From CAMCXE01 sp036520615 (GTDB taxonomy: Bacteria; Pseudomonadota; Gammaproteobacteria; Pseudomonadales; Cellvibrionaceae): 64,000 bases of DNA. The notes beneath the pieces were generated by a model. The model saw only the letters and a program-made list of their open reading frames with translations. It made no database searches and was not told where the DNA came from. The stretch spans positions 1 through 64,000 of the forward strand of contig DATDJI010000050.1 of assembly GCA_036520615.1 (NCBI GenBank), written 5' to 3'. This document shows positions 34,409 through 43,096 of this stretch, in pieces (the first letter of the stretch is position 1; each line of letters starts with the position of its first letter). Both the position numbers and the translations under genes were made by a program.

Positions 34409-35019
34409 TAGGTCGATTAACCGGACGTTTAGTAGAAAAACAACCGCCACAATTAGTCATTGATGTACAAGGTGTTGGCTACGAACTGCTCGCCCCGATG
34501 ACCACTTTTTATCAGCTGCCCGCTTTAGGTGAGATAACTAGCCTGCACACGCACTTGTCCATCAGTGAGGCCGCCCACCAGCTATTTGGCTTTGCTAATG
34601 CGCAGGATCGCAGTTTTTTTCGTCTGTTGATTAAGGTTTCGGGCGTAGGCCCGAAAATGGCGTTAGCCATACTCTCAGCGATGGAGGCGCAGGAGTGTGC
34701 CCAATGCATTTTGCAAAACAATTTAATCGCTTTAGTTAAAATCCCGGGCGTCGGCAAAAAAATTGCCGAGCGCTTGGTGATAGAAATGCGCGATCGTTTA
34801 AAAGATTGGGCGCCACATGGCAGCGCCAAAGCGATTCAGGAAGCACCACAAGCACAACAGGTCAATGCTATGGTGGCAGAAGCAGAAAGCGCTCTGGTGG
34901 CACTTGGCTACAAACCTGCGGAAGCTGCCAAGGCAATTCTCGCCGCAATGAAACAGGCAGAGCTTACGCGCACTGAAGATATAATCCGCGCTGTTTTGCG
35001 CGCAATGTCGCCCAATTAA
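34405..35019 (+). CDS. ruvA: Holliday junction branch migration complex subunit RuvA
   Basis: RuvA is the junction-specific DNA-binding subunit, 204 residues long. It has the N-terminal OB fold (MIGRLTGRLVEK, DVQGVGYELLAP), two helix-hairpin-helix motifs (KVSGVGPKMALAIL and KIPGVGKKIAERLV) and the C-terminal RuvB-binding domain (ALVALGYKPAEAAKAI). The start is a GTG at 34405 overlapping the ruvC stop. It works with RuvB, encoded 30 bases downstream. Confidence 0.96.
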   Translation: MIGRLTGRLVEKQPPQLVIDVQGVGYELLAPMTTFYQLPALGEITSLHTHLSISEAAHQLFGFANAQDRSFFRLLIKVSGVGPKMALAILSAMEAQECAQCILQNNLIALVKIPGVGKKIAERLVIEMRDRLKDWAPHGSAKAIQEAPQAQQVNAMVAEAESALVALGYKPAEAAKAILAAMKQAELTRTEDIIRAVLRAMSPN

Positions 35020-35049
35020 AAATCCATCCATTCAGCCAAGGTCATCTCA

Positions 35050-36078
35050 GTGATAGAACCGGATCGTCTTATTCAGGCCACTGCCTCGGCAAAAGATGAG
35101 CAATTCGACCGCGCCATACGGCCTAAAACCCTTGAGGATTACATAGGCCAGCCTGCCGTACGCGAACAAATGGAGATTTTTATTGGCGCCGCCCGCAAGC
35201 GGGGCGAACCGCTTGACCATACACTTGTATTTGGCCCGCCAGGACTGGGTAAAACCACGCTTGCAAATATCATCGCTGCGGAAATGGGCGTTGCACTTAA
35301 ATCCACTTCAGGCCCAGTGCTGGAAAAAGCCGGCGACCTAGCCGCGATTATGACCAATCTTGATCCCGGCGACGTGTTATTTATCGACGAGATACACAGA
35401 TTGAGCCCGGTGGTGGAGGAAATACTCTACCCTGCGATGGAGGATTACCAGCTGGATATTATGATCGGAGAAGGCCCTGCCGCCCGCTCTATCAAGCTGG
35501 ATTTGCCGCCGTTCACATTGGTTGGCGCTACGACTCGAGCCGGTTTATTAACGTCTCCGCTGCGCGATCGCTTTGGTATTGTGCAGCGTTTGGAGTTTTA
35601 TTCGGTGGCGGATCTAGCCACGATCGTTGGGCGTTCGGCGCGGTTATTGGGGGTGCCGGTGGATGGCGAGGGTGCTTTTGAGATAGCCAAACGCGCTCGC
35701 GGTACTCCGCGTATAGCCAATCGCTTGCTGCGGCGGGTACGCGATTTTGCTGAAGTAAAACATACCGGAGAAGTGACCGCAGATGTGGCAGATCAAGCGC
35801 TGAATATGCTCAATGTGGATGCCTGCGGGTTTGATCACATGGATAGACGCCTGCTGCTAACTCTTATTGAGAAGTTTTCAGGCGGCCCAGTAGGGGTCGA
35901 CTCTCTAGCCGCCGCGATCAGCGAGGAGCGCGATACCATTGAGGATGTGCTGGAGCCTTATCTTATCCAGCAGGGCTATCTGATGCGCACCCCTCGTGGG
36001 CGGCAGGCCACTGCGTTGGCCTATGCGCATTTTGATTGCGTTATGCCAAAGCGGCTGCGCCAAGATGACCTGTTTTAG
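35050..36078 (+). CDS. ruvB: Holliday junction branch migration ATPase RuvB
   Basis: RuvB is the hexameric AAA+ motor that drives branch migration. The 342-residue protein has Walker A GPPGLGKTT near residue 62, Walker B FIDEIHRL, sensor 1 in GATTRAG, the arginine-finger region SPLRDRFGI, and the C-terminal winged helix (LEPYLIQQGYLMRTPRGR). The start is GTG at 35050. It is the third gene of ruvCAB. The ybgC thioesterase gene often found between ruvB and tolQ is missing. Confidence 0.97.
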   Translation: MIEPDRLIQATASAKDEQFDRAIRPKTLEDYIGQPAVREQMEIFIGAARKRGEPLDHTLVFGPPGLGKTTLANIIAAEMGVALKSTSGPVLEKAGDLAAIMTNLDPGDVLFIDEIHRLSPVVEEILYPAMEDYQLDIMIGEGPAARSIKLDLPPFTLVGATTRAGLLTSPLRDRFGIVQRLEFYSVADLATIVGRSARLLGVPVDGEGAFEIAKRARGTPRIANRLLRRVRDFAEVKHTGEVTADVADQALNMLNVDACGFDHMDRRLLLTLIEKFSGGPVGVDSLAAAISEERDTIEDVLEPYLIQQGYLMRTPRGRQATALAYAHFDCVMPKRLRQDDLF

Positions 36079-36136
36079 TCCCTATGCCAAACCTACGCTC
36101 GTTTGTCAAACCCTGAGCATATTTGTGGACGAATTC

Positions 36137-36169
36137 CGCAAAACATAGTGCTTCGCAAAACATAGTGCT
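36137..36169. repeat. 16-bp direct duplication upstream of tolQ
   Basis: The string CGCAAAACATAGTGCT occurs twice, separated by one base, in the ruvB-tolQ gap. It may be a slippage duplication or a tandem regulatory site near the tol promoter. Confidence 0.8.
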
Positions 36170-36240
36170 ATCATGCCGCCGCTTTTTTGAGGCTCGCAAT
36201 CTGTCGCCCCTTAGTGATGTTAACTTGGAATCCCCGCCGC

Positions 36241-36930
36241 ATGCCCGAACAAGAACCCTTATCCATATTGCATCTAATTTTTGGTGCAGGCCCTGTTGTA
36301 TTAGCGGTCATGGGTATTTTATTTGCCGCCTCCTTCATTTCCTGGATTGTTATATTTCAACGCGCTTTTTACCAAAATAAGGCCTCTAAGCATTTAGCTG
36401 ATTTCGAGCGCCAATTTTGGTCCGGCATTGATTTGACCCAACTTTATCGCCAAGGCAACAACAAAGCGGTTGATGGCGCAGCTGAAGGTATAGAAAGTAT
36501 TTTTCGCTCCGGCTTTAAAGAGTTCACTCGTTTGCGCCAGCAGGCCGGAGTTGATGCTGACGCGGTTATGGAAGGGGCTCAGCGTGCCATGCGCGTAGCC
36601 GCTGCCAAAGAGCAAGAAAAGCTCGAAGCCGGCTTGCCATTTCTTGCCAGTGTCGCATCAGTAAGCCCCTATATTGGTCTGTTTGGAACCGTGTGGGGGA
36701 TATTAAACTCCTTCCGAGGGCTTGCCACTCAAGCCCAGGCTACAATTGCAACAGTAGCGCCGGGCATTTCAGAAGCCCTAGTTGCAACCGCCATAGGTCT
36801 ATTTGCAGCGATCCCCGCTGTGCTTGCCTACAATCGATTTGCGGCTAAAGCTGAGACACTAAGTTCTAATTACGCAACCTTTGCGGAAGAATTGTCGTCA
36901 ATTCTTCATCGCCAGGCACACGCCCGTTAA
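36241..36930 (+). CDS. tolQ: Tol-Pal system proton channel subunit TolQ
   Basis: TolQ is the inner membrane ExbB-like subunit which, with TolR, harvests proton motive force for the Tol-Pal machine during constriction. The 229-residue protein starts at the ATG at 36241. It has a first membrane helix (AVMGILFAASFISWIVIFQR) and a cytoplasmic loop with arginine-rich helices. Two late helices follow: SPYIGLFGTVWGILNSF and SEALVATAIGLFAAIPAVL. An upstream TTG at 36187 would add 18 residues without signal or family support. First gene of tolQRAB-pal-cpoB. Confidence 0.94.
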   Translation: MPEQEPLSILHLIFGAGPVVLAVMGILFAASFISWIVIFQRAFYQNKASKHLADFERQFWSGIDLTQLYRQGNNKAVDGAAEGIESIFRSGFKEFTRLRQQAGVDADAVMEGAQRAMRVAAAKEQEKLEAGLPFLASVASVSPYIGLFGTVWGILNSFRGLATQAQATIATVAPGISEALVATAIGLFAAIPAVLAYNRFAAKAETLSSNYATFAEELSSILHRQAHAR

Positions 36931-36945
36931 GGGGCGACATTCTTT

Positions 36946-37389
36946 ATGGCTGCAGTAATAAAAGGCGGTAAACGTAAAAAGCCCATGGCTGAAATTAACG
37001 TCGTGCCCTATATCGATGTAATGCTGGTGCTGTTGGTTATTTTCATGATAACGGCACCGATGCTTACTCAGGGCGTAAAAGTGGAGTTACCCAAAGCCGC
37101 CGCAAAACCCGTTGATGCAAAAAAAGATGTGATAAACGTCGGTGTAAAAAAAGATGGCTCTTATTGGCTTGATGTGGGCAAAGAATCCGCCGAAGCGGGT
37201 GGAACACAAATGCCTTTAGCTGATATCAAGCAAAAAGTTGGTATTTTATTAAATGCGGATCCTACAACTCCTGTATTAGTTAAAGGCGACCGTGCGGTGG
37301 AATACGGAATTGTTGTTACTTTAATGGCTGAATTACAACAGGCGGGGGCAAAATCGGTGGGTTTAGTTACAGATCCCAATAGTCGTTAA
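36946..37389 (+). CDS. tolR: Tol-Pal system protein TolR
   Basis: This 147-residue ExbD-like partner of TolQ has a short basic cytoplasmic tail and one transmembrane helix. That helix contains the proton-relaying aspartate, in MAEINVVPYIDVMLVLLVIF near residue 25. A periplasmic domain follows (ALMAELQQAGAKSVGLVTDP at the end). It starts 15 bases after tolQ. The length is normal for TolR. Confidence 0.95.
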   Translation: MAAVIKGGKRKKPMAEINVVPYIDVMLVLLVIFMITAPMLTQGVKVELPKAAAKPVDAKKDVINVGVKKDGSYWLDVGKESAEAGGTQMPLADIKQKVGILLNADPTTPVLVKGDRAVEYGIVVTLMAELQQAGAKSVGLVTDPNSR

Positions 37390-37392
37390 ACT

Positions 37393-38307
37393 ATGTCCGA
37401 TGCTGTGCGTGAAAATGCAATTCCCACCCTGGCAAGCTTGATTTTGCACCTTGGTTTATTAGGTGGGATTTATTATTGGGAAACACATCAAGATCCACCA
37501 CCGAAGGTGGTCGAAGTGCAGGTTATTGAAGCAAAATTAGTATCCTTGAAAACCAAAACTAAAGTTGCGCGCACTGAAGATACGCGCAAAATCAATAAGG
37601 TTGAGGTTTCTCAAGCAGTAGAAAAAGAACAGGATATTAAAAATCTTCAGGAGGAAGAGCATAAAGCGGCGGCCGAAAAACTCGCTGAAGAAACTCAGAA
37701 AAAAGCACAACAACAAGAAGTGCAACGCAAAGAACAAGAGACAAAAATCGAAGAAGAATTAGCATTTAAACGCAAGAAAGAAGAGGAAAAAGAAAAGGAG
37801 AAAGAAGCCAAAGAAAAGGCGGAGGCAGAAGCAAAAGCCGTAGAAGAAAAACGCAAAGCAGAAGAGTTGGCGGCCAAAGCTCAGGAAGAAAAACGCAAAT
37901 CATTAGAAGATAAAATACGCAAAGAAAAACAGGCAGAAAAAAGGAAGCAGGAACAATTAAAGTTAAAACAAGCGGAAGAGCGGCAAGTTCGCGCTGAGCA
38001 GTCTGAAGAAGCCGCCAATTCGTATTTGGCGATGATTAAAGATCGCATTGAGCGAAAATGGAATCGCCCTCCGTCAGCCCGCAATGGCATGGCCTGTGTG
38101 CTGCACATTTCAATAGTTCCAACGGGACGAATTGTGGATGTAGATGTAGTTAAAAGCAGTGGTAGTGATGAATTTGACCGCTCTGCAGAACAAGCTGTCC
38201 GTGCAGTCGAGCAATTTAAAGAATTGCAAGGTATGGATCCTGAGCTGTTTGAGCAGGATTTCCGTGAATTGGAAATATTATTTAGACCTGAGGATTTAAG
38301 ACAGTGA
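37393..38307 (+). CDS. tolA: Tol-Pal system protein TolA
   Basis: TolA bridges the inner membrane and Pal/TolB. The 304-residue protein has one N-terminal helix with the SxxLHLG-like ASLILHLGLLGG motif. A long Lys/Glu/Ala-rich coiled coil follows (about residues 60-205). The C-terminal domain is about 95 residues (AANSYLAMIKDRIERKWNRP onward), with a TonB/TolA-like fold used for TolB contact. Codons in the coil are strongly A-rich. The start lies three bases after the tolR stop, and the end overlaps tolB. Confidence 0.93.
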   Translation: MSDAVRENAIPTLASLILHLGLLGGIYYWETHQDPPPKVVEVQVIEAKLVSLKTKTKVARTEDTRKINKVEVSQAVEKEQDIKNLQEEEHKAAAEKLAEETQKKAQQQEVQRKEQETKIEEELAFKRKKEEEKEKEKEAKEKAEAEAKAVEEKRKAEELAAKAQEEKRKSLEDKIRKEKQAEKRKQEQLKLKQAEERQVRAEQSEEAANSYLAMIKDRIERKWNRPPSARNGMACVLHISIVPTGRIVDVDVVKSSGSDEFDRSAEQAVRAVEQFKELQGMDPELFEQDFRELEILFRPEDLRQ

Positions 38308-39581
38308 GATTAGTTATTGCCGTATTTTTAAGCTGGATAACGCTGTCGGCTCATGCATTGTTGACGGTGGAAATTACCAAAGGCAGCGCTAAGCCAACTC
38401 CGATTGCTGTGGTACCGTTTGGTAATACCAATGGTTTACCTGAAGATATTCAGCAAATTGTATCCGCCGATTTGGATCGCAGCGGCTTATTTCAAACCAT
38501 CCCTAAAGGCGAAATGCTTTCTCAACCTACAACTCAAAAAGAAGTTTATTTTCGCGATTGGCAGCGGTTAAAAGTTTCTTATGTAGTAATAGGCTCGATG
38601 AGTACGTCACCTGATGGCCGTTATGCGCTGCATTTCGAACTCTATGATGTGTTATCTAGTCGGCAAGTTTTTAGTGGCAACACAGTAGGGCAGGCGAGCC
38701 AGTTACGCGATATAGCGCATGCGGTAAGCGATGCAGTTTTTGAAAAAATCACAGGAATTCCAGGCATTTTTTCCACTAAGATGGTGTACGTTGAAGATTT
38801 GGGATATGCAGGGCCTGGCCGCTATCGTCTGGTATTTGCAGACATAGACGGTGCTCGTGAACGTGTGTTGCAGGCATCTAAATTGCCAATACTTTCTCCC
38901 GTTTGGTCGCATCGTGGTGATAAAATTGCATACGTTTCATTTGAAACTACGCGGCCAGCCATTTATATTATGGATCTTGCGACCGGGCGCAAAACTCAGA
39001 TGACAAATTTTCCTGGGTTAAATGGTGCTCCTGCGTTTTCGCCGGATGATACTCGCCTAGCAATGTGTTTATCTAAAGATGGAAATCCGGAAATTTATGT
39101 AATGAATATTGCAACTCGTCAGTTGCAACGGGTGACAGATCATTTTGGTATCGATCATGAACCATCATTTTCAGCTGACGGCCGCTCGGTATTATTTACA
39201 TCGAGCCGCGGTGGAAGTCCGCAAATTTATCAGGTGGATTTGGCCAGTGGCCGCCCTGAGAGAGTGACATTTGACGGTGAATATAACGCGCGCCCTCGCA
39301 TCACACCCGATGGCAAGAGCATTGTTATGGTTCACCGTGATAAAGGCATCTTTCATATCGCCTCTCAAGATTTGAAAACAGGTGATATGCGGATATTGAC
39401 GGAAACTTTGTTAGATGAATCGCCAAGCGTAGCTCCCAACGGCGCCATGTTGTTGTATGCTACGCAGCAGCAAGGTAAAGGAGTGCTCGGCGCAGTATCT
39501 ATGGACGCTGGCGTGAAATTTACAATGCCGTCAAGACAAGGTGATGTACGCGAACCTGCGTGGTCGCCATTTTTGAAATAA
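38304..39581 (+). CDS. tolB: Tol-Pal system beta-propeller protein TolB
   Basis: TolB is the periplasmic Tol protein that binds Pal. The 425-residue protein has a signal peptide ending SAHA-LLTV and an N-terminal alpha/beta domain (PIAVVPFGNTNGLPEDIQQI). A six-bladed WD40-like propeller follows, with repeats such as LSPVWSHRGDKIAYVSFE, GAPAFSPDDTRLAM and EPSFSADGRSVLFTSSRGG. The start is a GTG at 38304 overlapping the tolA stop. Confidence 0.96.
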   Translation: MRLVIAVFLSWITLSAHALLTVEITKGSAKPTPIAVVPFGNTNGLPEDIQQIVSADLDRSGLFQTIPKGEMLSQPTTQKEVYFRDWQRLKVSYVVIGSMSTSPDGRYALHFELYDVLSSRQVFSGNTVGQASQLRDIAHAVSDAVFEKITGIPGIFSTKMVYVEDLGYAGPGRYRLVFADIDGARERVLQASKLPILSPVWSHRGDKIAYVSFETTRPAIYIMDLATGRKTQMTNFPGLNGAPAFSPDDTRLAMCLSKDGNPEIYVMNIATRQLQRVTDHFGIDHEPSFSADGRSVLFTSSRGGSPQIYQVDLASGRPERVTFDGEYNARPRITPDGKSIVMVHRDKGIFHIASQDLKTGDMRILTETLLDESPSVAPNGAMLLYATQQQGKGVLGAVSMDAGVKFTMPSRQGDVREPAWSPFLK

Positions 39582-39626
39582 TGAGTTAATTCAACTCGTA
39601 AAACTTGTTCACTTGGGAGTGATAAA

Positions 39627-40112
39627 ATGTTAAACACTTTAAAAACCGTATTTACCCTGATCGCTGTATTGGGTCTGTTAAGCGGCTGTTCTTCAAGCAA
39701 GAAAAAACAAGAAGCTGCTCCTGCTGCTGCTCCTGTTGTTGAAACTCCAGTTTCTCAGGGCATCAACGTAGACGCTCTTAAAGCGGCTGCTGATGCTGCT
39801 GGCAACGTGTTCTACTTCGAGTTCGATTCATTTGTATTGACCGAACAAACTCGCGCTGCTTTATTGGCTCACGCTGAGTACCTAAAAGCTGCTCCACGTT
39901 CACTGCGTTTAGAAGGTCATGCTGACGAGCGCGGAAGCCGTGAATACAATATGGCTTTAGGTGAAAAACGTGCCGCTGCTGTTAAAGACTTCTTGGCTTC
40001 TCAAGGTGTTAGCTCTGCAGTTGAAGTTGTAAGCTTCGGTGAAGAGCAACCTGCTGAGAAAGGTCACGCTGAAGGTTCTTGGTCTAAAAACCGTCGTGTT
40101 GAACTGAAATAA
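39627..40112 (+). CDS. pal: Peptidoglycan-associated lipoprotein Pal
   Basis: This outer-membrane lipoprotein of 161 residues has the lipobox LLSGC (Cys21) and an Ala/Pro-rich linker. Its C-terminal OmpA-like domain contains VFYFEFDSFVLTEQTRA and the peptidoglycan-binding LEGHADERGSREYNMALGE. Codon use is markedly biased to GCT, CGT, GAA and GTT compared with neighbours, as expected for a very abundant protein. An SD-like GGGAG precedes the ATG. Confidence 0.97.
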   Translation: MLNTLKTVFTLIAVLGLLSGCSSSKKKQEAAPAAAPVVETPVSQGINVDALKAAADAAGNVFYFEFDSFVLTEQTRAALLAHAEYLKAAPRSLRLEGHADERGSREYNMALGEKRAAAVKDFLASQGVSSAVEVVSFGEEQPAEKGHAEGSWSKNRRVELK

Positions 40113-40125
40113 GTTTTTGATCTAC

Positions 40126-41076
40126 ATGTTGAAATCCTCCCTCGCTGCCATCCTCGTGATGGCAGTTAGCAGCACCGCCTTCGCTAAGGTTGAAGTAATC
40201 GATTCAGAACCGGTTTCTTCTCCTGGAGCGGTGACTGTTTATCCTGGCCCAGCTCCGAGCGCAGCACCGCAGGTGTCAACGCGCATGGGTTCTGGCTCGT
40301 CTGATTATTCACAAATTCAAGCAATGCAAGAAGAAATTCAGCAGTTGCGTGGATTAGTTGAGCAGCAGGCCAACGATATCAAGCGTCTCAAATCTCAGCG
40401 TGAAGAAGACTATATGGACTTGGATCGCCGAGTGAGTGCCTTGAGTAAGGGAGGAGCATCGGCAGCGTCTCACGCTGTCGACGATTTACCAGTTAATGAT
40501 AAAAAATCCGCGTTAACGGAAAAAAAAAGCCTCAAAAAAGACCCAGTCAGCAACTCCAGCCTCCAAAGCGAAGCCGCTGAAGAAGGTCTAACTGATAGCG
40601 TAAGGGCGTCTTCAATCGGTGTGAATGCAGCGGTTAAAACAGGCCGAATAAATGAAGATACCGGTGACAGTATCTCCGATACTAATTCTTCAGCTGAATC
40701 CGGTGCTGATGAATTTACGATTTATAGCAGCGCGCTAAATTTGATTGTAAAAACCAAAGATTACAATGGCGGTGTAACTGCCATGAATAAATATTTAACG
40801 CAATTCCCTAAAGGCAAATATGCACCCAATGCACTTTTCTGGGTGGGTAGCGCCTATCAAAGCCAGAACATGCCAGAAAAAGCTATTGAATCCTACGAGC
40901 GTATGATTAAGCGCTATCCTAAGGAAGTCAAAGCAGACGAGGCACGTCTGCGTCTCGCGCGTGTTTATTTCCAGCGTGGCGACAAAGAAGAAGCGCGCAT
41001 CGTGTTGGATGAAATTGTCGAAGGCGGTGGCCCTCAAGCCAAAGCTGCTCAAGACATGCTAAGTAAAAATTTCTAA
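40126..41076 (+). CDS. cpoB: Cell division coordinator CpoB (YbgF)
   Basis: This periplasmic protein of 316 residues has a signal peptide ending STAFA-KVEV. A coiled coil follows (about residues 55-110, containing MQEEIQQLRGLVEQQANDI) that trimerises in homologues, then a low-complexity linker. A C-terminal TPR domain (FTIYSSALNLIVKTKDYNGG, APNALFWVGSAYQSQNMPEK) ends the protein. It links Tol-Pal with peptidoglycan synthesis at the septum in E. coli. I take the ATG at 40126; a TTG nine bases upstream is possible. The linker between coil and TPR (residues about 125-195) is longer and more serine-rich than I recall for E. coli. Confidence 0.92.
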   Translation: MLKSSLAAILVMAVSSTAFAKVEVIDSEPVSSPGAVTVYPGPAPSAAPQVSTRMGSGSSDYSQIQAMQEEIQQLRGLVEQQANDIKRLKSQREEDYMDLDRRVSALSKGGASAASHAVDDLPVNDKKSALTEKKSLKKDPVSNSSLQSEAAEEGLTDSVRASSIGVNAAVKTGRINEDTGDSISDTNSSAESGADEFTIYSSALNLIVKTKDYNGGVTAMNKYLTQFPKGKYAPNALFWVGSAYQSQNMPEKAIESYERMIKRYPKEVKADEARLRLARVYFQRGDKEEARIVLDEIVEGGGPQAKAAQDMLSKNF

Positions 41077-41183
41077 TTATTCGAGCCTAATAGCACAATT
41101 CATTAACGGATGTATTGTTAATTATCCTGCTGTTTTAAGGTCTGCCCTACAGTTCAGTATTTGTTTTGCGCGACCGGTAGAAT

Positions 41184-42479
41184 ATGTCTATGTCTACACC
41201 ACCAATTCCCCCTAATTCATGGGTTCCTGAGCGCCCATTGGTGGTGTCTGTGGAGCTTGCAAAACTTCTAGGCCTTGAAGAGGCAACTCTATTAACTCTC
41301 CTTCACGAGGCTGCACGCTTCGCGCCGATACAACAGCGGCCTGGTGGCCAATCGTATGTTCTGGATGAAACTACCGTAGGGCAATTAATGCCTTTTTGGC
41401 AGCCCCTTGATGTGCAACGGTTATTGGCAAACTTGAAGGCTAGAGGTGTGCTGTTTTTAGCTTCGGCCCCTTATGTTCAATCTCGGCAAATCAATTATGC
41501 ATTTGTCGCGCGGTCGCAGTTGAATCAATTAAATACGGCCCATGCTGAAGCCTCAATTAAACCTGGCCCGTCATTAAATTATATTGCGCCGGGATGGCAG
41601 CCGGACAACGACACATTAAGCCGCATTCACCAGCTGAATATTCCCGAAGATTTTGCTTTGTCTCAAGTGGGTGAATTCGTGCTTTATTGGCGCGAACGCA
41701 ATGAGCCAGCACGCGCTTGGGGCAGTAAATTTTTAAAACACGTGCTGGCACGTTGGCGCGAACAGGAAACAAAACAAGCTGTAAAACAGCGGCAAAAACC
41801 CATACATTTTGACTGGCGTCCGAGCCAGGAAGTGATCCATGCATTAATGAATTCGGCAGGGATCGACGCTAAAAAAATAGATGAATTAATCCCTAAGTTT
41901 GTGCACTATTGGTTGATGCACGGCGGTGCGCCGGATAATTGGAATTTGGAATTTCACACTTATGCCATGCGCAACACAGCGCGTGCTAATTTGCCTATAT
42001 TTAAAGGCTGGCGGCCCAGTGAAGACGCTTTAGAAGTAATGGTGCGCGCAGGTATTAGCCGCGAATTTATTGAAGATGCTGTACCTGAATTTGAGTTGTA
42101 TTGGCGAGAGCAAAAAGCTGAATCAGACAACTGGAACCGCAAATTCCGCGACCATGTGCAGCGCCAATGGTTAAGTTTTCAAAGCGCGCTAGAACACGAT
42201 ACCGTGCCGCGAAGAATTCCCAGTAATTGGCAACCCTCCGATGATGTTTATGATGTATTGCGTCTGGCTAATATAGATTTGGCTTTTGCCAGGGGTTTAT
42301 TACCGGAATTTGTGATTTACTGGCGTGATAGTAATCAGGTGTTCCATTCGTGGAATACGCGTTTTTTACAATATGTTAAAAAGCGTTGGGCAAATGCCGA
42401 TAAACTTGAAAATGCACAACGTTCAACCCGGGAGATATCACTTGTCGACGAACTCACCGACCGCAGCTGGGCCCAATAA
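41184..42479 (+). CDS. Four-repeat DnaT-like primosome protein
   Basis: This 431-residue protein has an N-terminal winged-helix-like region (residues about 15-110, LVVSVELAKLLGLEEATLLT). Four copies of the DnaT C-terminal domain follow, at about 134-191, 208-264, 273-329 and 345-402. Each repeat follows the pattern W-x-P-S/D at the start, a short helix, PEF-x-x-YW in the middle and W-x-x-x-F-x-x-x-V at the end. E. coli DnaT has one such domain, which binds single-stranded DNA during replication restart. The next gene, overlapping by 38 bases, resembles the lambda P helicase loader, so a primosome role is likely. I have no basis for a gene symbol. Confidence 0.8.
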   Translation: MSMSTPPIPPNSWVPERPLVVSVELAKLLGLEEATLLTLLHEAARFAPIQQRPGGQSYVLDETTVGQLMPFWQPLDVQRLLANLKARGVLFLASAPYVQSRQINYAFVARSQLNQLNTAHAEASIKPGPSLNYIAPGWQPDNDTLSRIHQLNIPEDFALSQVGEFVLYWRERNEPARAWGSKFLKHVLARWREQETKQAVKQRQKPIHFDWRPSQEVIHALMNSAGIDAKKIDELIPKFVHYWLMHGGAPDNWNLEFHTYAMRNTARANLPIFKGWRPSEDALEVMVRAGISREFIEDAVPEFELYWREQKAESDNWNRKFRDHVQRQWLSFQSALEHDTVPRRIPSNWQPSDDVYDVLRLANIDLAFARGLLPEFVIYWRDSNQVFHSWNTRFLQYVKKRWANADKLENAQRSTREISLVDELTDRSWAQ

Positions 42480-43071
42480 CTCGGGCCGCCCTTTAGGGGG
42501 CAAAACAAGCCCAGAATTAATTGATGCTATTAACCAAGTATTTGCTTTATTTCGCCGTAATTATTTAAATCAATACCACAAAGCCTTTGGCGATGTAGAA
42601 GAATTGAATCACACCAAACGTTTGTGGTTGGAAATACTCACTCGTTTTACACCTCAGGCTATTTTATTGGGTGCGCGCGGCGTAATTGAAAATAGCGAAT
42701 ACTTACCCAGCCTGCATACGATGATTCGCTATTGCGAACAGGCCGATAGCACCACCGCATTCCCCGATCCTCATTCTGCTTACAGCGAAGCCTGTCGCGC
42801 GCCTTCGCCTAAAGCGGCATTTACCTGGAGCCATTTGGCGGTTTATTACGCAGGTAAAGCCTGTGACTGGTATTTTTTGCAAACCCATTCAGAGGCATTA
42901 GCATTCCCGGTTTTCAAAGAAAAATACCTGGATTTATGCGCAAAAATTCGTGCGGGCTTGATGCTTGCGCCGCCTGCCGTTCAGGTGGCGGCAGCACTTG
43001 AAGTTGTGCCTACTGATAAAAAGGAAGCTTTAGAAAAACTTGCAGCCATAAGAGCAAAATTAGAGCTTTGA
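42442..43071 (+). CDS. Lambda P-like replicative helicase loader
   Basis: This protein of 209 residues starts at a TTG at 42442 with a strong GGGAG eight bases upstream, inside the end of the DnaT-like gene; ATGs at 42412 or earlier lack a binding site. It has the layout of phage lambda replication protein P. The first block reads LIDAINQVFALFRRNYLNQY. Next come RLWLEILTRFTPQAILLGARG and then YLPSLHTMIRYCEQ. A second lobe around AHY-like SHLAVYYAGKACDWYFL leads to the tail KKEALEKLAAIRAKLEL. Lambda P loads DnaB onto DNA. No phage genes are nearby, so this looks like a chromosomal, domesticated loader paired with DnaT repeats. Confidence 0.75.
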   Translation: MSTNSPTAAGPNNSGRPLGGKTSPELIDAINQVFALFRRNYLNQYHKAFGDVEELNHTKRLWLEILTRFTPQAILLGARGVIENSEYLPSLHTMIRYCEQADSTTAFPDPHSAYSEACRAPSPKAAFTWSHLAVYYAGKACDWYFLQTHSEALAFPVFKEKYLDLCAKIRAGLMLAPPAVQVAAALEVVPTDKKEALEKLAAIRAKLEL

Positions 43072-43096
43072 TTATTTTTTCAAAAACGGTTCGAAT

